From Thermococcus sp. JdFR-02 (GTDB lineage: Archaea > Methanobacteriota_B > Thermococci > Thermococcales > Thermococcaceae), in the NCBI GenBank assembly GCA_002009975.1, contig MTLP01000009.1:1-64000 (forward strand): 64,000 bases of DNA, read 5' to 3'. Each line of letters opens with the position of its first letter. Positions within the stretch are counted from its first letter, which is position 1. Below are positions 9,468 to 18,469 of this stretch, in pieces. The notes beneath the pieces were generated by a model. That model had not been told where the DNA came from. It made no database searches and saw only the letters and a list, made by a program, of their open reading frames with translations. Position numbers and translations under genes: made by a program.

Positions 9468-9684
9468 ATATTGCCCCTGCGCGAGGACCCACTTGAATAG
9501 TGAAAGTGGGGGCGATGCGGGGGCAACAGCTCGGCTATAGCGAGGTCCCCCAAGGAGAGTATCCGCGTTACGGAACCCAATGACTTGGGGAAACCCTAGC
9601 CGAGTACAGCTGCCCGCCTGGGTTAGCCCGCTTGAGATTGCCTTAGGCTTCAATGAAGGCGGGTGTTACGGGCGGGCAACATAT
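9468..9684 (+). ncRNA. H/ACA guide RNA with three hairpins
   Basis: GC-rich island in AT-rich DNA with three consecutive H/ACA units. Unit 1: TTGCCCCTGC (9471-9480) pairs with GCGGGGGCAA (9517-9526), followed by ACA at 9526. Unit 2: CTCGGCTA (9530-9537) pairs with TAGCCGAG (9597-9604), followed by TACA. Unit 3: TGCCCGCC (9611-9618) pairs with GGCGGGCA (9671-9678), followed by ACA at 9679. Unit 3 carries a k-turn-like internal loop (GAGA...CAATGA), the L7Ae site. A TTTATAAA box at 9443-9450 fits a start near 9470. The RNA would guide pseudouridylation of rRNA with Cbf5, Nop10, Gar1 and L7Ae; targets were not assigned. Confidence 0.85.
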
Positions 9685-9737
9685 GTATTAGAGAAAATTT
9701 TATGAAGTGAACTTTTCTTTCAAGGTTGGGTGAGTTG

Positions 9738-10022
9738 ATGATAAAGGAAAGTAAAGAAGGAATCGTTTTGCAAATTATAGTTACTCCAAATGCTAAGGAT
9801 AATTCAATAGAAGGGATAGAACCTTGGAAAAAGCGATTAAAGGTGAAAATTGCAGCTCCGCCTATAGGTGGAAAGGCGAACAAAGAGCTAATTAAGTTCT
9901 TTTCAAAGCTTTTTAAGAGGGATGTGACCATAATAAGAGGTGAAACAAGCAGAGAAAAGGACATTCTAATCAAAAATGCTACAAAAGAGGAGATAGAGAA
10001 AATATTAGGGCTTCACCATTAG
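9738..10022 (+). CDS. DUF167/YggU family protein
   Basis: 94 aa small alpha/beta protein of the UPF0235 family, function unknown, widespread in archaea and bacteria. Seen: the signature VKIAAPPIGGKANKELIKFF and the C-terminal VTIIRGETSREKDILI. Start chosen at ATG 9738, five bases after GGTGAG; an upstream TTG at 9726 lies before this signal. It follows the H/ACA RNA closely. Confidence 0.9.
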   Translation: MIKESKEGIVLQIIVTPNAKDNSIEGIEPWKKRLKVKIAAPPIGGKANKELIKFFSKLFKRDVTIIRGETSREKDILIKNATKEEIEKILGLHH

Positions 10023-10118
10023 GTATATATATCATAACCCATCAAACATCCTTGAAAGGGTATTATTGTTAACATTGAACTAATATTTGGAAATTGCCCT
10101 ACTAAAAAGGTGAGTAGG

Positions 10119-11582
10119 ATGAGAGTGCTTATTTTAGGTGGAGGTGTCATTGGTCGTTCAATTGCTGAATCGTTAAAGGGTGAATTTGACGTAACTATTA
10201 TAGAAAAGGATGAGATAAGGGTTAAGTCTTTATCCGAGAGTGGTTATCAGGTAGTTCCAGGAGATTTTGTTTACACTGCTACCTTGCTAAAGGCGAGTAT
10301 TAACAAAGCTGATCTTGTCATAATAACAACTATGGATCTTCAGACAATAAAAAGGGCTATTCAGGTTATTAGAACAAATAATAAAGATGTTCCAATACTC
10401 ACTCTCATACCAGATGATATGTCTGTAGATGACCTTAGAAACTCAATAAAAGAGGAATTTGAAAGTGATGTTAAGATTGATTATGCAATTTCTCCTAGAA
10501 GTGCAATCTCAAAAGTCGTTGTGGATATAGTTGAGGTGTTTGGAGAGAGAAAAAATGGAACACTGCTCTTAAAGAAGCTCCATGAACTTAAGAAAAAGGG
10601 GGACTCTCTTTTAGTGGTTATGCACGACAATCCAGATCCAGATTCAATGGCAAGCGCAATGGCACTTAAGAGGATAGCTCAAAACATTGGTTTTAGGGTT
10701 AACGTTGTGTATGGCGGTGAAATAACTCATTCTGAAAACAGAGCCCTTATGAATGTTCTTGGAATGGAAATGAACAAAGTCTCAAGGGGTTCCTATGAAA
10801 TCAAGAAATATCCTTTTATAGCTCTAATCGATTGTCAACCTAATGGAAACCTTACGATACTAGAGGATGAAGATTTCCAAAAAATCCAGATAGTTATAGA
10901 TCACCACCAAATCTTGCAGAGCTTAAAGGAAAAGATACCAGAAAATGCTTTTTTTGATATTAGGGCTGAAGTTAATGCTACATCATCGATTTTGGCTGAA
11001 TATTTTAGATCCCTAAATATGAATATTGATACCGATTTAGCAACTGGTCTTTTCTATGGCATTTATGTCGATACTAAAAAGTTTTCAAAATTGAGTAATG
11101 TTGATTTAAAGGCTATAGAGTTTCTTGCAGAGAAGGTTAATTATGAGCTTTTAGATAAAATTGAGAATCCAGATATACCAACGGAAACTGCGGAAATTTT
11201 AGCTAGGGCAATTTTGAATAGAAGGATTTACAAGAACATTGTGATCTCAAATGTTGGCTTTATATCTAATAGAGATGCCATAGCCCAATCAGCCGACTTT
11301 TTACTAAGGTTAGAGGGTATCACTACTGTTTTGGTATTTGGAATAGTTGATGATAGGATTGAAATCTCTTCAAGAACGAGAGATGTTAGAGTGAATATTG
11401 GAAAGATTTTAAAAGATGCATTTGGAGATATTGGAAGTGGAGGAGGGCATGCACAAGCAGGAGGAGCTAGAATAAACCTTGGAATATTCAAGTTAGCCAA
11501 AGACAAGAACTCCCTATTAAGGTTGGTAGAAGAAGCAATAACTGAAAAATTCTTAGAGGCTTTGGGAATTAAAGAAGGCTAA
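10119..11582 (+). CDS. TrkA_N / DHH-DHHA1 family phosphoesterase
   Basis: 487 aa fusion. The N-terminal Rossmann TrkA_N domain (GGGVIGRSIA) should bind NAD(H) or a nucleotide. Next comes a DHH domain with HDNPDPDSMAS, LIDCQPNG and the VIDHHQ motif, then DHHA1 with GSGGGHAQAGGAR. The family includes c-di-AMP phosphodiesterases (GdpP-like) and oligoribonucleases; a role in degrading cyclic dinucleotides or nanoRNA is inference. ATG 10119 follows GGTGAG by four bases; GTG 10110 is less likely. GGTATATATATC at 10021-10032 may be the TATA box of a longer leader. Confidence 0.92.
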   Translation: MRVLILGGGVIGRSIAESLKGEFDVTIIEKDEIRVKSLSESGYQVVPGDFVYTATLLKASINKADLVIITTMDLQTIKRAIQVIRTNNKDVPILTLIPDDMSVDDLRNSIKEEFESDVKIDYAISPRSAISKVVVDIVEVFGERKNGTLLLKKLHELKKKGDSLLVVMHDNPDPDSMASAMALKRIAQNIGFRVNVVYGGEITHSENRALMNVLGMEMNKVSRGSYEIKKYPFIALIDCQPNGNLTILEDEDFQKIQIVIDHHQILQSLKEKIPENAFFDIRAEVNATSSILAEYFRSLNMNIDTDLATGLFYGIYVDTKKFSKLSNVDLKAIEFLAEKVNYELLDKIENPDIPTETAEILARAILNRRIYKNIVISNVGFISNRDAIAQSADFLLRLEGITTVLVFGIVDDRIEISSRTRDVRVNIGKILKDAFGDIGSGGGHAQAGGARINLGIFKLAKDKNSLLRLVEEAITEKFLEALGIKEG

Positions 11583-11788
11583 ACTTCCCTAGCTTTCACC
11601 AACACTATGTTCCCTATTGCTATTACTCTTTCATAGGGAATTCCTACTCTTTCTCCAGGCAGACCGAGTGCAATAACCTTTCCTCGTCCCCTATCAATGT
11701 CTATTAAGACTTCATCCACGTAACCAATGTAATTTCCCTTAGTGTTGTAGATTTGTTTCCCATAAAGCTTTGACAACCTCATTACCAT
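11579..11788 (-). CDS. PRC-barrel domain protein
   Basis: 69 aa, one PRC-barrel (LSKLYGKQIYNTKGNYIGYVDEV then VGIPYERVIAIGNIVLV). Such small beta-barrels serve RNA-processing or assembly roles in archaea; no specific partner is evident. Its stop overlaps the convergent phosphoesterase stop by 4 bp. A GGGGATGA signal precedes the ATG. Last gene of the minus-strand run from translin. Confidence 0.85.
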   Translation of the reverse strand: MVMRLSKLYGKQIYNTKGNYIGYVDEVLIDIDRGRGKVIALGLPGERVGIPYERVIAIGNIVLVKAREV

Positions 11789-11822
11789 TGTTCATCCCCT
11801 ACTATTCTTGCTTTCTAACCTT

Positions 11823-12353
11823 TTAAAGGTTATTCTTCTTCTGACCAAATGCTCTTGTGTTTTCAACGAAAGCTTTAAACAGGCTTATAAATAAAACCAC
11901 AACTGCACCAATAACGCCTGACATGAAAATACTCATTACAGAGCCTTCTATTTTATATAGCTCTACTTTTGAAAAGAGCAGATTCCCAAGTATAAACCCT
12001 CCAAAGTATGAAAATGGTGTTAGTGCAATATCCAATGTATCTTCAGATGAAACTATCCACATGGCTACTATTGCAATGGCTAAGAGTGAAAGAGAGTAGG
12101 CTAAATTGAAGGTAAAGTTAAGCCAGATCAAGTAGAGAAGCGTTGTTATTCCAAATCCAAGTATAAAGGAGATTCCACTTGCATTGGCTTTTCCTCTAAA
12201 ACCCCCATATAAAAAGCCAGCGATTAGTCCGGTGAGGTATATTGGATAAAGAGTTTCCATAGCAGTGTAAGAAGGGAAAGTTAGGATTATCAAAAGAAAG
12301 CTAAGTGTAATTCCCAATCCAGCATATCCCAAACCACTCAGAACTCTATTCAT
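11823..12353 (-). CDS. Predicted membrane protein of unknown function
   Basis: 176 aa with about five or six hydrophobic spans ([82 protein letters not shown]). No transport or catalytic motif is recognisable. The ATG overlaps the stop of the riboflavin kinase gene by 4 bp, and its GAGGTGAT signal lies inside that gene, so translation is coupled. A flavin-related role would be guesswork. Confidence 0.75.
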   Translation of the reverse strand: MNRVLSGLGYAGLGITLSFLLIILTFPSYTAMETLYPIYLTGLIAGFLYGGFRGKANASGISFILGFGITTLLYLIWLNFTFNLAYSLSLLAIAIVAMWIVSSEDTLDIALTPFSYFGGFILGNLLFSKVELYKIEGSVMSIFMSGVIGAVVVLFISLFKAFVENTRAFGQKKNNL

Positions 12354-12988
12354 TTAATCACCTCTATTCTAACTTTGTCGCCATCTTTTAGTCCAAGAAC
12401 CTCTCTGAGGCACACAGGTGCTATAACTTCAGCGATTCTTGGGGGGTGTATGGTTCTAGAAGGAATGACTATAGCTCCATTAACACCGTTTATTTTAACC
12501 CTATACGCTCTAACATCACCAAATGTCCTACCCTCTTTTACAAAACCCGGAATTATAACAGGTTTCACCTTATATAGGGCATCGAATATTGTCTTTGGAA
12601 AGAGGACTTTGAGATTTAGAGTTCCTGGATATGGATCAAAGCCGAGATACTCATTTATTAGCTCAGAATAATGTTTTACATAATACGCTCCTTCACCTAA
12701 TCCAGAAATAACTTCTCCAAGAATTATCCGCCCTTCTGAGAGTATTTCTGTGAGTTCTTCATAAAGTTCACTCAAAAAGTGTAAAGCTTTATTCGTTAGT
12801 TCAATATGAGTTTTTCGCCCTTCTACAAACTTTTCTAAATATCCTTCATGCTCAAGTTCTTCAAGCCATCTTAAAACTGTCTGGGGGGATACATTAAGTT
12901 CTCTCGAGAGGTCTCTTAAAGTAACCCTTGCTTTCTCCCCTATTGCTCCTTTCTTTGCTAACAATAAAATCAATTTAAGTCTCTGCAT
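12350..12988 (-). CDS. ribK: CTP-dependent riboflavin kinase / transcriptional regulator RbkR
   Basis: 212 aa. The N-terminal winged helix ([20 protein letters not shown], about 20-45) is fused to the archaeal riboflavin kinase barrel ([52 protein letters not shown]). Known for the family: it phosphorylates riboflavin to FMN with CTP, and the HTH form also represses riboflavin genes. ATG 12988 is chosen because GGGGAGTGA precedes it. The gene overlaps endonuclease V upstream and a membrane protein downstream, indicating one operon. Confidence 0.93.
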   Translation of the reverse strand: MQRLKLILLLAKKGAIGEKARVTLRDLSRELNVSPQTVLRWLEELEHEGYLEKFVEGRKTHIELTNKALHFLSELYEELTEILSEGRIILGEVISGLGEGAYYVKHYSELINEYLGFDPYPGTLNLKVLFPKTIFDALYKVKPVIIPGFVKEGRTFGDVRAYRVKINGVNGAIVIPSRTIHPPRIAEVIAPVCLREVLGLKDGDKVRIEVIK

Positions 12989-13550
12989 CTTCACTCCCCT
13001 TTGATAGTTTATCCGCTATTCTTAAAGGCTTTGGGTAGCCTTTCTCATTTAACTCTTCAATAATCTTTTTTGCTGATTCTAAATCTATAAGGTTTCCTAC
13101 ACTTATGTAAGCTTTTCCAACCTTTACTAAGCTGTTTGGGGGGTAAGCTTTCAGGGGCTTCTTTGCAACTCCTATGGTAGGCTTTTGAATTAAAATTCCA
13201 ATATGGCAAGCTAAGCCAAATCCCCTTGGATGGGCTTTTCCATGCCCCTCAACCAGCAGCACATCAAAGTCTTCTCCTTTGAGAGCAATCAATATTGGTT
13301 TTGTTTCCCTTAAAAAGAAAAAGGTGGGGATGTATGGAAAAGTCACTTCGGTTTTGACAATTTTAGTTTTTATAATCTCGCACTTAGGAAAAGAACAAAG
13401 GACAAAAGCTGCTTTTGCTACATTTCTCCTATATGACACGTCAACAGCACCCACGGTTTTAACTTTCTCAATATTCAAAGGTTTCTCAACTATTCTCTCG
13501 CTTAACTTTTTTTGAACCTCAGCTATCTTTTTTAAGTTTTGGTTAACCAC
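12975..13550 (-). CDS. nfi: Endonuclease V
   Basis: 191 aa nuclease that nicks one base 3' of deoxyinosine, initiating repair of deaminated adenine. Catalytic DVSY ([10 protein letters not shown]) and the signature [17 protein letters not shown] are present. The E in VEGHG stands where E. coli has the catalytic Asp of VDG, a conservative change that should keep metal binding. GTG start. It overlaps the translin-like gene by 8 bp and RbkR by 14 bp. The window also encodes EndoQ and PCNA, which act on the same kind of lesion. Confidence 0.93.
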   Translation of the reverse strand: MVNQNLKKIAEVQKKLSERIVEKPLNIEKVKTVGAVDVSYRRNVAKAAFVLCSFPKCEIIKTKIVKTEVTFPYIPTFFFLRETKPILIALKGEDFDVLLVEGHGKAHPRGFGLACHIGILIQKPTIGVAKKPLKAYPPNSLVKVGKAYISVGNLIDLESAKKIIEELNEKGYPKPLRIADKLSKGSEDAET

Positions 13551-14163
13551 GTTCTAAGACCCCTTTTAGCTTTTCTTCTAAATCTTTGCTGAGCTTTGCT
13601 CTCGTTAAGTCTTCTAAAGTTCTCTCAAGAATACCTCTTGCTGCATCTTGTTTTTGTCTAATATTTACCAATCCTTTCGGATATTCAAGGGTCATTAGCT
13701 CTTCATAGATATGTTCCATGAATTTGTAAGTTTTCTTTGCTTCTTCAATCTCACCTTCCATTAAAAGCAACAAGAAGTGTCTCCTTAATTCTCCAATAAA
13801 GTCTCCAATTCCCAAAGCATAGTGTGTCTCTGGAACATCCAATTCTTGAGGAGAAGGGAATTCACTATTTGTCAAATAACAGTAGAAAAGGGTAGCCTCA
13901 ACAAATTCTTGATGAGCACTTTGAACGTAACCAGTAAAGTATAAATCTTGATGGTCTTTTAGCAATTCCTTAAGGGATTTCACTTTTTCTTCAGCTTTAC
14001 TAATCCTACTTCTTGCTAACTTAAAATCTCCTCTATGGAGAGCTTTTATTGCATCGCCACTCAACCTTACAATCTCTCTTGTCATACTTAGAGCTTTTTC
14101 TCTCAGGGCATCTTTTTCATCTAAAATCTCTCTAATTTCTTCAATTATTTTGTTAATCTCCAT
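13543..14163 (-). CDS. Archaeal translin-family protein
   Basis: 206 aa all-helical protein related to translin/TRAX, the nucleic-acid-binding octamer of the C3PO RNase. Seen: the characteristic [27 protein letters not shown] and [22 protein letters not shown] segments. Archaeal homologues bind single-stranded RNA or DNA, and some have RNase activity. ATG 14163 chosen, preceded by GGTGA. First gene of a tight minus-strand operon with endonuclease V and RbkR. Confidence 0.88.
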   Translation of the reverse strand: MEINKIIEEIREILDEKDALREKALSMTREIVRLSGDAIKALHRGDFKLARSRISKAEEKVKSLKELLKDHQDLYFTGYVQSAHQEFVEATLFYCYLTNSEFPSPQELDVPETHYALGIGDFIGELRRHFLLLLMEGEIEEAKKTYKFMEHIYEELMTLEYPKGLVNIRQKQDAARGILERTLEDLTRAKLSKDLEEKLKGVLERG

Positions 14164-14217
14164 GAGTTTCACCAAGACAAGTTAAGATTTTAGGTACTTA
14201 ATGCTTTCTAGAATGTT

Positions 14218-14358
14218 CTTTGTGGGCTTGGCTTATCCAACCGTGATCATTGAGAGCCTTTATCGGCTCTATCCCACGGTCCCGGTTAGCCAAGCCCTGT
14301 CCGCCCAGCCTGTCTCCCGAGTTCATCTTTCACTCGGAAGGGCGAGGCTGGGCAGATC
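14218..14358 (-). ncRNA. H/ACA guide RNA with two hairpins
   Basis: Read on the minus strand. Hairpin 1 closes with CTGCCCAGCCT paired to AGGCTGGGCGG, directly followed by ACA. Its apex is GAGTGAAAGATGAACTC, a classic K-loop. Hairpin 2 closes with GGGCTTGGCT paired to AGCCAAGCCC, directly followed by ACA (plus-strand TGT at 14221-14223). Inside it is a k-turn (GGGAT...CAATGATC) around stem AGAGCC/GGCTCT. No ORF of note is inside. It would guide pseudouridylation of rRNA; the pocket targets were not assigned. Confidence 0.85.
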
Positions 14359-14439
14359 AATTAAGATTAGTTAATTTGGGAATTTAATTTTTATTCTCAG
14401 TGCATAACTGTAGGTTATATTTTATCCAACAATTCATGC

Positions 14440-14458
14440 CGAAAAATATATAAATACA
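14440..14458 (+). promoter_or_regulatory. Strong BRE/TATA promoter of SAM synthetase
   Basis: CGAAAA (BRE-like, purine-rich) runs straight into ATATATAAAT. A start about 25 bases downstream (near 14480) leaves a ~20-base leader carrying AGGTGAT before ATG 14500. No operator-like repeat is seen around it. Confidence 0.7.
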
Positions 14459-14499
14459 ATCTCAGAGCTATGTACAAGAAAGTTCACAAGGTGATGATC

Positions 14500-15711
14500 A
14501 TGAAGGATAGGAATATAGTTGTTGAAGAGCTCTATAAGACCCCGGTAGAGATGCAAAAGGTTGAGTTAGTTGAAAGAAAGGGAATTGGACATCCAGACAG
14601 CATTGCAGATGGAATAGCTGAAGCAGTGAGCAGAGCATTAAGCAGGGAGTACATCAAGAGATATGGGATTATTTTGCACCACAACACTGATCAAGTTGAG
14701 GTTGTTGGAGGTAGAGCTTATCCAAGGTTTGGTGGTGGAGAAGTAATAAGACCAATCTACATATTGTTGTCAGGTAGGGCAGTTGAGTTCATTGATAGAG
14801 AAATGTTCCCAGTTCATGAAGTTGCAATAAAAGCAGCAAAGGACTATCTAAGGAAGGCTGTTAGTCATTTAGACGTTGACAACCATATAATTATTGATTC
14901 AAGAATTGGACAGGGAAGCGTTGACTTGGTTAGTGTTTTCAATAAAGCCAAGGAAACACCAATCCCATTAGCCAATGATACATCATTTGGTGTTGGCTTT
15001 GCTCCACTTAGTGAGACTGAAAGGATTGTCCTACAAACTGAAAAGCTGCTAAACTCAAAAGAGTTCAAAAAGAAGATGCCAGCAGTTGGTGAGGACATTA
15101 AAGTTATGGGATTGAGAAAAGGAGATGAAATTGATCTTACAATCGCAGCTGCTATAGTTGATAGCGAAGTTCAAGATCCAAAAGAGTATATGGAAGTTAA
15201 GCAAGGAATATATGAGGAAGTTAAGGAATTAGCTGAGAGCATTACACAAAGAAAGGTTAACATCTACGTTAATACCGCTGATGATCCAAATAAGGACATT
15301 TATTACATAACCGTTACGGGAACTTCGGCAGAGGCTGGAGATGATGGAAGCGTTGGAAGGGGTAATAGGGTTAATGGCTTAATTACACCAAATAGATTCA
15401 TGAGTATGGAAGCTGCGGCAGGAAAGAACCCAGTTAGTCACGTGGGTAAGATCTACAACTTGTTAGCAAACCTAATTGCCAATGACATAGTGAAGCAAAT
15501 CGATGGTGTTGAAGAAGTTTACGTTAGGATATTAAGCCAAATTGGAAAGCCAATCGATGAGCCACTGGTTGCAAGTATTCAAATCCTTCCAAAGAAAGGC
15601 TACAGTGTTGGGCAATTTGAAAAAGGTGCTCAAGAAATAGCTGATGAATGGCTAGCCAACATAACAAAAATACAAAAAATGATTTTGGAAGATAAGCTAA
15701 ATGTGTTTTGA
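14500..15711 (+). CDS. mat: Archaeal S-adenosylmethionine synthetase
   Basis: 403 aa archaeal-type methionine adenosyltransferase making SAM from methionine and ATP. Seen: [18 protein letters not shown] near the N-terminus, [18 protein letters not shown], and [20 protein letters not shown], all family hallmarks. ATG 14500 is used because AGGTGAT lies four bases upstream. Frames opening at 14470 would start upstream of the predicted transcription start. Full length. Confidence 0.96.
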   Translation: MKDRNIVVEELYKTPVEMQKVELVERKGIGHPDSIADGIAEAVSRALSREYIKRYGIILHHNTDQVEVVGGRAYPRFGGGEVIRPIYILLSGRAVEFIDREMFPVHEVAIKAAKDYLRKAVSHLDVDNHIIIDSRIGQGSVDLVSVFNKAKETPIPLANDTSFGVGFAPLSETERIVLQTEKLLNSKEFKKKMPAVGEDIKVMGLRKGDEIDLTIAAAIVDSEVQDPKEYMEVKQGIYEEVKELAESITQRKVNIYVNTADDPNKDIYYITVTGTSAEAGDDGSVGRGNRVNGLITPNRFMSMEAAAGKNPVSHVGKIYNLLANLIANDIVKQIDGVEEVYVRILSQIGKPIDEPLVASIQILPKKGYSVGQFEKGAQEIADEWLANITKIQKMILEDKLNVF

Positions 15712-15713
15712 AG

Positions 15714-15842
15714 TTACCCCTTTGCTTTTCTTATTTTCTCTTGCATTAGTATTCTAAGAAGTCTTGCTTCCTCAACGAGGATTTTCTCTTTTTGTCTCTT
15801 AATAATCTCCAATTTCTTTTCAAGAACTCTCAAATTCTCCAT
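15714..15842 (-). CDS. Small coiled-coil protein, 42 aa
   Basis: Open frame MENLRVLEKKLEIIKRQK... ending IRKAKG. Leu/Ile occur at heptad-like spacing, suggesting one coiled-coil helix rich in Lys/Glu. A good GGTGGT signal sits three bases before the ATG. It ends 2 bp from the convergent SAM synthetase stop and fills an otherwise empty gap, which favours a real gene. Function unknown. Confidence 0.55.
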   Translation of the reverse strand: MENLRVLEKKLEIIKRQKEKILVEEARLLRILMQEKIRKAKG

Positions 15843-15906
15843 GGTACCACCAGAAGATATAAATTACTCCACAATATATAAGACTTTCGCTTAATGCTAA
15901 ATGTAC

Positions 15907-15924
15907 TTTCGGCGATTATCGAAA
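15907..15924. promoter_or_regulatory. 18-bp promoter element TTTCG-N8-CGAAA
   Basis: TTTCGGCGATTATCGAAA, with perfect inverted ends TTTCG/CGAAA, lies about 70 bp before the AK6-htpX gene pair. A near copy (15 of 18 bases) lies at 17523-17540 before the EamA transporter. This could be the operator of a shared regulator. Confidence 0.45.
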
Positions 15925-15978
15925 TAAAAACCATAGTTTTAAAAACTAGATATAATTAAAATGTTTTAGGTGTATCAA

Positions 15979-16524
15979 ATGTTAATCGCTATTACTGGTA
16001 CCCCCGGAGTGGGGAAAAGCACGGTTGCTAAAATTTTGGCTGAAAAACTTGGATACGAGTATATAGACTTGAAGGAATTTGCGTTAGAGCACAACATTGG
16101 AGAAGAAAAAGAGGGAGAGCTTGAGCTGGATGTTGATGAGCTTTCCTACTGGGTTGAAAAAGAGTTAAAGAACAAAAATGCCGTTATTGACGGGCATTTA
16201 AGTCATCTTTTACCAGTAGATCAGGTTGTGGTTATTAGAACTCACCCTAAAATAATAGGGGAACGTTTAAGTGAAAGAGGTTATCCAAAGAAGAAGATAA
16301 GCGAAAATGTTGAAGCAGAATTAGTTGATGTTTGCTTGGTGGAAGCTATCGATAAGCACGAGAATGTGATTGAAGTTGATGCAACTAATAAGTCCCCTGA
16401 AGAAGTTGCAAGTGAAATTTTAGAGCTTTTAAATAAAGGAATTAAACGTAAAATTGGAATTGTTGATTGGACTGAAGTTTACGACGAGATTATTCCCTAT
16501 CTGGATTTGGGAGGTGAGGAGTAA
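15979..16524 (+). CDS. AK6/Fap7-type adenylate kinase (ribosome biogenesis NMP kinase)
   Basis: 181 aa P-loop kinase. Walker A is GTPGVGKST near residue 8. The NMP-binding region contains [12 protein letters not shown], and [20 protein letters not shown] is the short lid. Homologues (Fap7/hCINAP/AK6) have ATPase/adenylate kinase activity and act in small-subunit rRNA maturation. ATG 15979 follows AGGTG; GTG 15970 is part of that signal. Its stop overlaps the htpX start (TAATG), so the two are co-translated. Confidence 0.9.
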   Translation: MLIAITGTPGVGKSTVAKILAEKLGYEYIDLKEFALEHNIGEEKEGELELDVDELSYWVEKELKNKNAVIDGHLSHLLPVDQVVVIRTHPKIIGERLSERGYPKKKISENVEAELVDVCLVEAIDKHENVIEVDATNKSPEEVASEILELLNKGIKRKIGIVDWTEVYDEIIPYLDLGGEE

Positions 16525-17405
16525 TGGGATTGGGTCTTTGGATTAGGACCGGAGTTTTAATGGCATTTCTTACTGGTTTGTTAATGGCTATTGGATATGT
16601 GCTAGGTGGAGGTAGCGAAAGTGCACTACTCTTTGCTTTCATGTTTGCAATGGTTATGAACTTCTTCTCATATTGGTATAGTGATAAAATAGTGTTAACA
16701 TGGTACAGAGCAAGGATTATTGAGAGAGATGAATTTCCAGAGCTTTATTTGATCGTTGAGAGTTTGGCAAGGGAAGCTGGAATCCCAACACCAAGAATAG
16801 CAATAGTTCCAACTGAGGTTCCAAATGCATTTGCAACTGGAAGAAGCCCCAAGCATGCTGTGGTTGCAGTCACCCAAGGACTTTTGAGAATTTTAAATAG
16901 GGATGAGCTTGAAGGGGTCATAGCTCACGAATTGAGCCACATAAGGAACAGGGATACTTTAATTCAAACTTTAGCCGCTGTACTGGCTGGTGCAATAATA
17001 ATGCTCGCCAGATGGGCTGGCTGGATAGCATGGTTTGGAGGTTTTGGAGGAAGGGATAGGGATAGAGGTTCAAACGTATTGGGAGCTTTAGTAATTGCAA
17101 TCTTGGCTCCAATTGCAGCAATATTGATTCAAACTGCGATAAGCCGTTCAAGGGAATATTTAGCAGACGAAACAGGGGCAAAGATTAGTGGAAAGCCATG
17201 GGCTTTGGCAAGTGCCTTAGAGAAAATCGAGTATTACGTTTCAAGAAGACCTCTAAAGGAAGGAAACCCAGCTACAGCACACATGTTTATCATAAACCCC
17301 TTTAGAGGAGTTAGCTTTTCAGAGTTGTTCTCAACTCATCCACCAACTCAAAAAAGAATTGAAAGGTTGAGAAAGATAGCTGAACAGATGGGTATGTACT
17401 TCTGA
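16524..17405 (+). CDS. htpX: HtpX-type membrane zinc metalloprotease (M48)
   Basis: 293 aa integral membrane protease for quality control of membrane proteins. Two N-terminal spans (residues ~5-28, 33-52) and two further hydrophobic stretches (~150-170, 185-210) frame the catalytic HELSH motif in [13 protein letters not shown]. The third zinc ligand is the Glu of [14 protein letters not shown] overlaps the stop of the upstream kinase gene. A C/D sRNA lies on the opposite strand just past the stop. Confidence 0.94.
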   Translation: MGLGLWIRTGVLMAFLTGLLMAIGYVLGGGSESALLFAFMFAMVMNFFSYWYSDKIVLTWYRARIIERDEFPELYLIVESLAREAGIPTPRIAIVPTEVPNAFATGRSPKHAVVAVTQGLLRILNRDELEGVIAHELSHIRNRDTLIQTLAAVLAGAIIMLARWAGWIAWFGGFGGRDRDRGSNVLGALVIAILAPIAAILIQTAISRSREYLADETGAKISGKPWALASALEKIEYYVSRRPLKEGNPATAHMFIINPFRGVSFSELFSTHPPTQKRIERLRKIAEQMGMYF

Positions 17406-17419
17406 TTTTCATTTTATTT

Positions 17420-17480
17420 TTAATTCAGCACTCAAGATCTTCATCATGGCTAGGCTCAGGTTTGCCGAGTTCATCATTTG
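17420..17480 (-). ncRNA. C/D box guide sRNA
   Basis: Read on the minus strand, all four boxes are present with perfect sequence and spacing. C box ATGATGA (plus 17471-17477), 11-nt guide ACTCGGCAAAC, D' box CTGA (17456-17459). Then an 8-nt spacer, C' box ATGATGA (17441-17447), 12-nt guide AGATCTTGAGTG and D box CTGA (17425-17428). This is the standard archaeal double guide for 2'-O-methylation by fibrillarin, Nop5 and L7Ae. Guide complements GTTTGCCGAGT and CACTCAAGATCT should be sought in rRNA and tRNA. Confidence 0.9.
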
Positions 17481-17522
17481 GTCTTTAATACTCTATTTTT
17501 CTTGCGGGTTATAAAGGGGTTA

Positions 17523-17540
17523 TTACGATGATTATCGAAA
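17523..17540. promoter_or_regulatory. Second copy of the TTATCGAAA promoter element
   Basis: TTACGATGATTATCGAAA, sharing GATTATCGAAA exactly with 15907-15924 and containing the inner palindrome CGATGATTATCG. It lies just upstream of TTTTAAAC (about 17550), the probable TATA box of the EamA transporter. Confidence 0.45.
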
Positions 17541-17583
17541 CGTTAAGCTTTTAAACTTAATTAGTTCATTTGCTTTGATATCC

Positions 17584-18444
17584 ATGAACTTGGGAATAAT
17601 ATTGGGATTGATAGCAGCTATCAGTTGGGGAGTATCTGCAATATTGATAAAGCTTAGTGTCAAAGATAAAGGAGCCGTAACTGCTAATTTGATTAGGCTT
17701 TATATCGTCGCTTTTCTCTATTCAGTGATCTTTTTCATTAACAATAATTTCAATGAAATTTTTGCTCTCTCTAAGACTCAACTTTTTGTAGCTTTTATCT
17801 CAGCCCAGCTTGGCTTTGTTATTGGAGATTACTTTTACTTTAATGCCCTAAAGATAGCTGGAGTCTCGAGAACAGTTCCTGCAACTTCGTCTTATCCTCT
17901 TTGGGCAATTCTATGGGCATTCTTATTTTTAGGGAGGGGCATTAATCTAAAGGTAGTTTTTGGAGCTTTATTGATTTTCTCTGCAATTGTGTTAGTGAGG
18001 AAGACCGAAGAGGAAGAACATATAAGTCTTAGAGGTATTATCTATGCTATCTTAGCCCCAATAAGCTGGAGCTTAGCCATAACAACTTTAGATTGGCTAT
18101 CTTCACAAATTTCTCCTTTTACATTAGCTGGATTGAGAATGATCCTAGCTTCAATTGGAGTTAGTCTTCTCTTGCCAAGTATTTTAGACGAAATAAAAAG
18201 GGTTACAAAGTTTGAATTTATTGCAATAGGTTTAGCTGGAATTTTTGGGCTTTTAATTGGACAATATGCCTTTGTTAAAGCAATTAATTTAGCTGGCTCT
18301 CAAATTGTTACTCCCGTAACTGCTGTAAATCCGGTAATTTCATCAACTTTGGCTATTTTAGTTTTAAAGGAACCTCCAAATAGAAAGATCATCATGAGTT
18401 TGGCTTTAGCGGTAATTGGTATTCTAATTATAAGCTCTGCCTAA
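17584..18444 (+). CDS. EamA/DMT-family permease
   Basis: 286 aa with about ten hydrophobic spans in two homologous halves (EamA repeat: AAISWGVSAILIKLS... and LAPISWSLAITTLDW...). These are drug/metabolite-type exporters; the substrate is unknown. ATG 17584 lies about 30 bases after TTTTAAAC with no Shine-Dalgarno, so a leaderless message is likely. Preceded by the TTATCGAAA element and followed by an H/ACA RNA. Confidence 0.9.
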   Translation: MNLGIILGLIAAISWGVSAILIKLSVKDKGAVTANLIRLYIVAFLYSVIFFINNNFNEIFALSKTQLFVAFISAQLGFVIGDYFYFNALKIAGVSRTVPATSSYPLWAILWAFLFLGRGINLKVVFGALLIFSAIVLVRKTEEEEHISLRGIIYAILAPISWSLAITTLDWLSSQISPFTLAGLRMILASIGVSLLLPSILDEIKRVTKFEFIAIGLAGIFGLLIGQYAFVKAINLAGSQIVTPVTAVNPVISSTLAILVLKEPPNRKIIMSLALAVIGILIISSA

Positions 18445-18469
18445 AGTTTAAAAATTGTACAGGTTTAGT

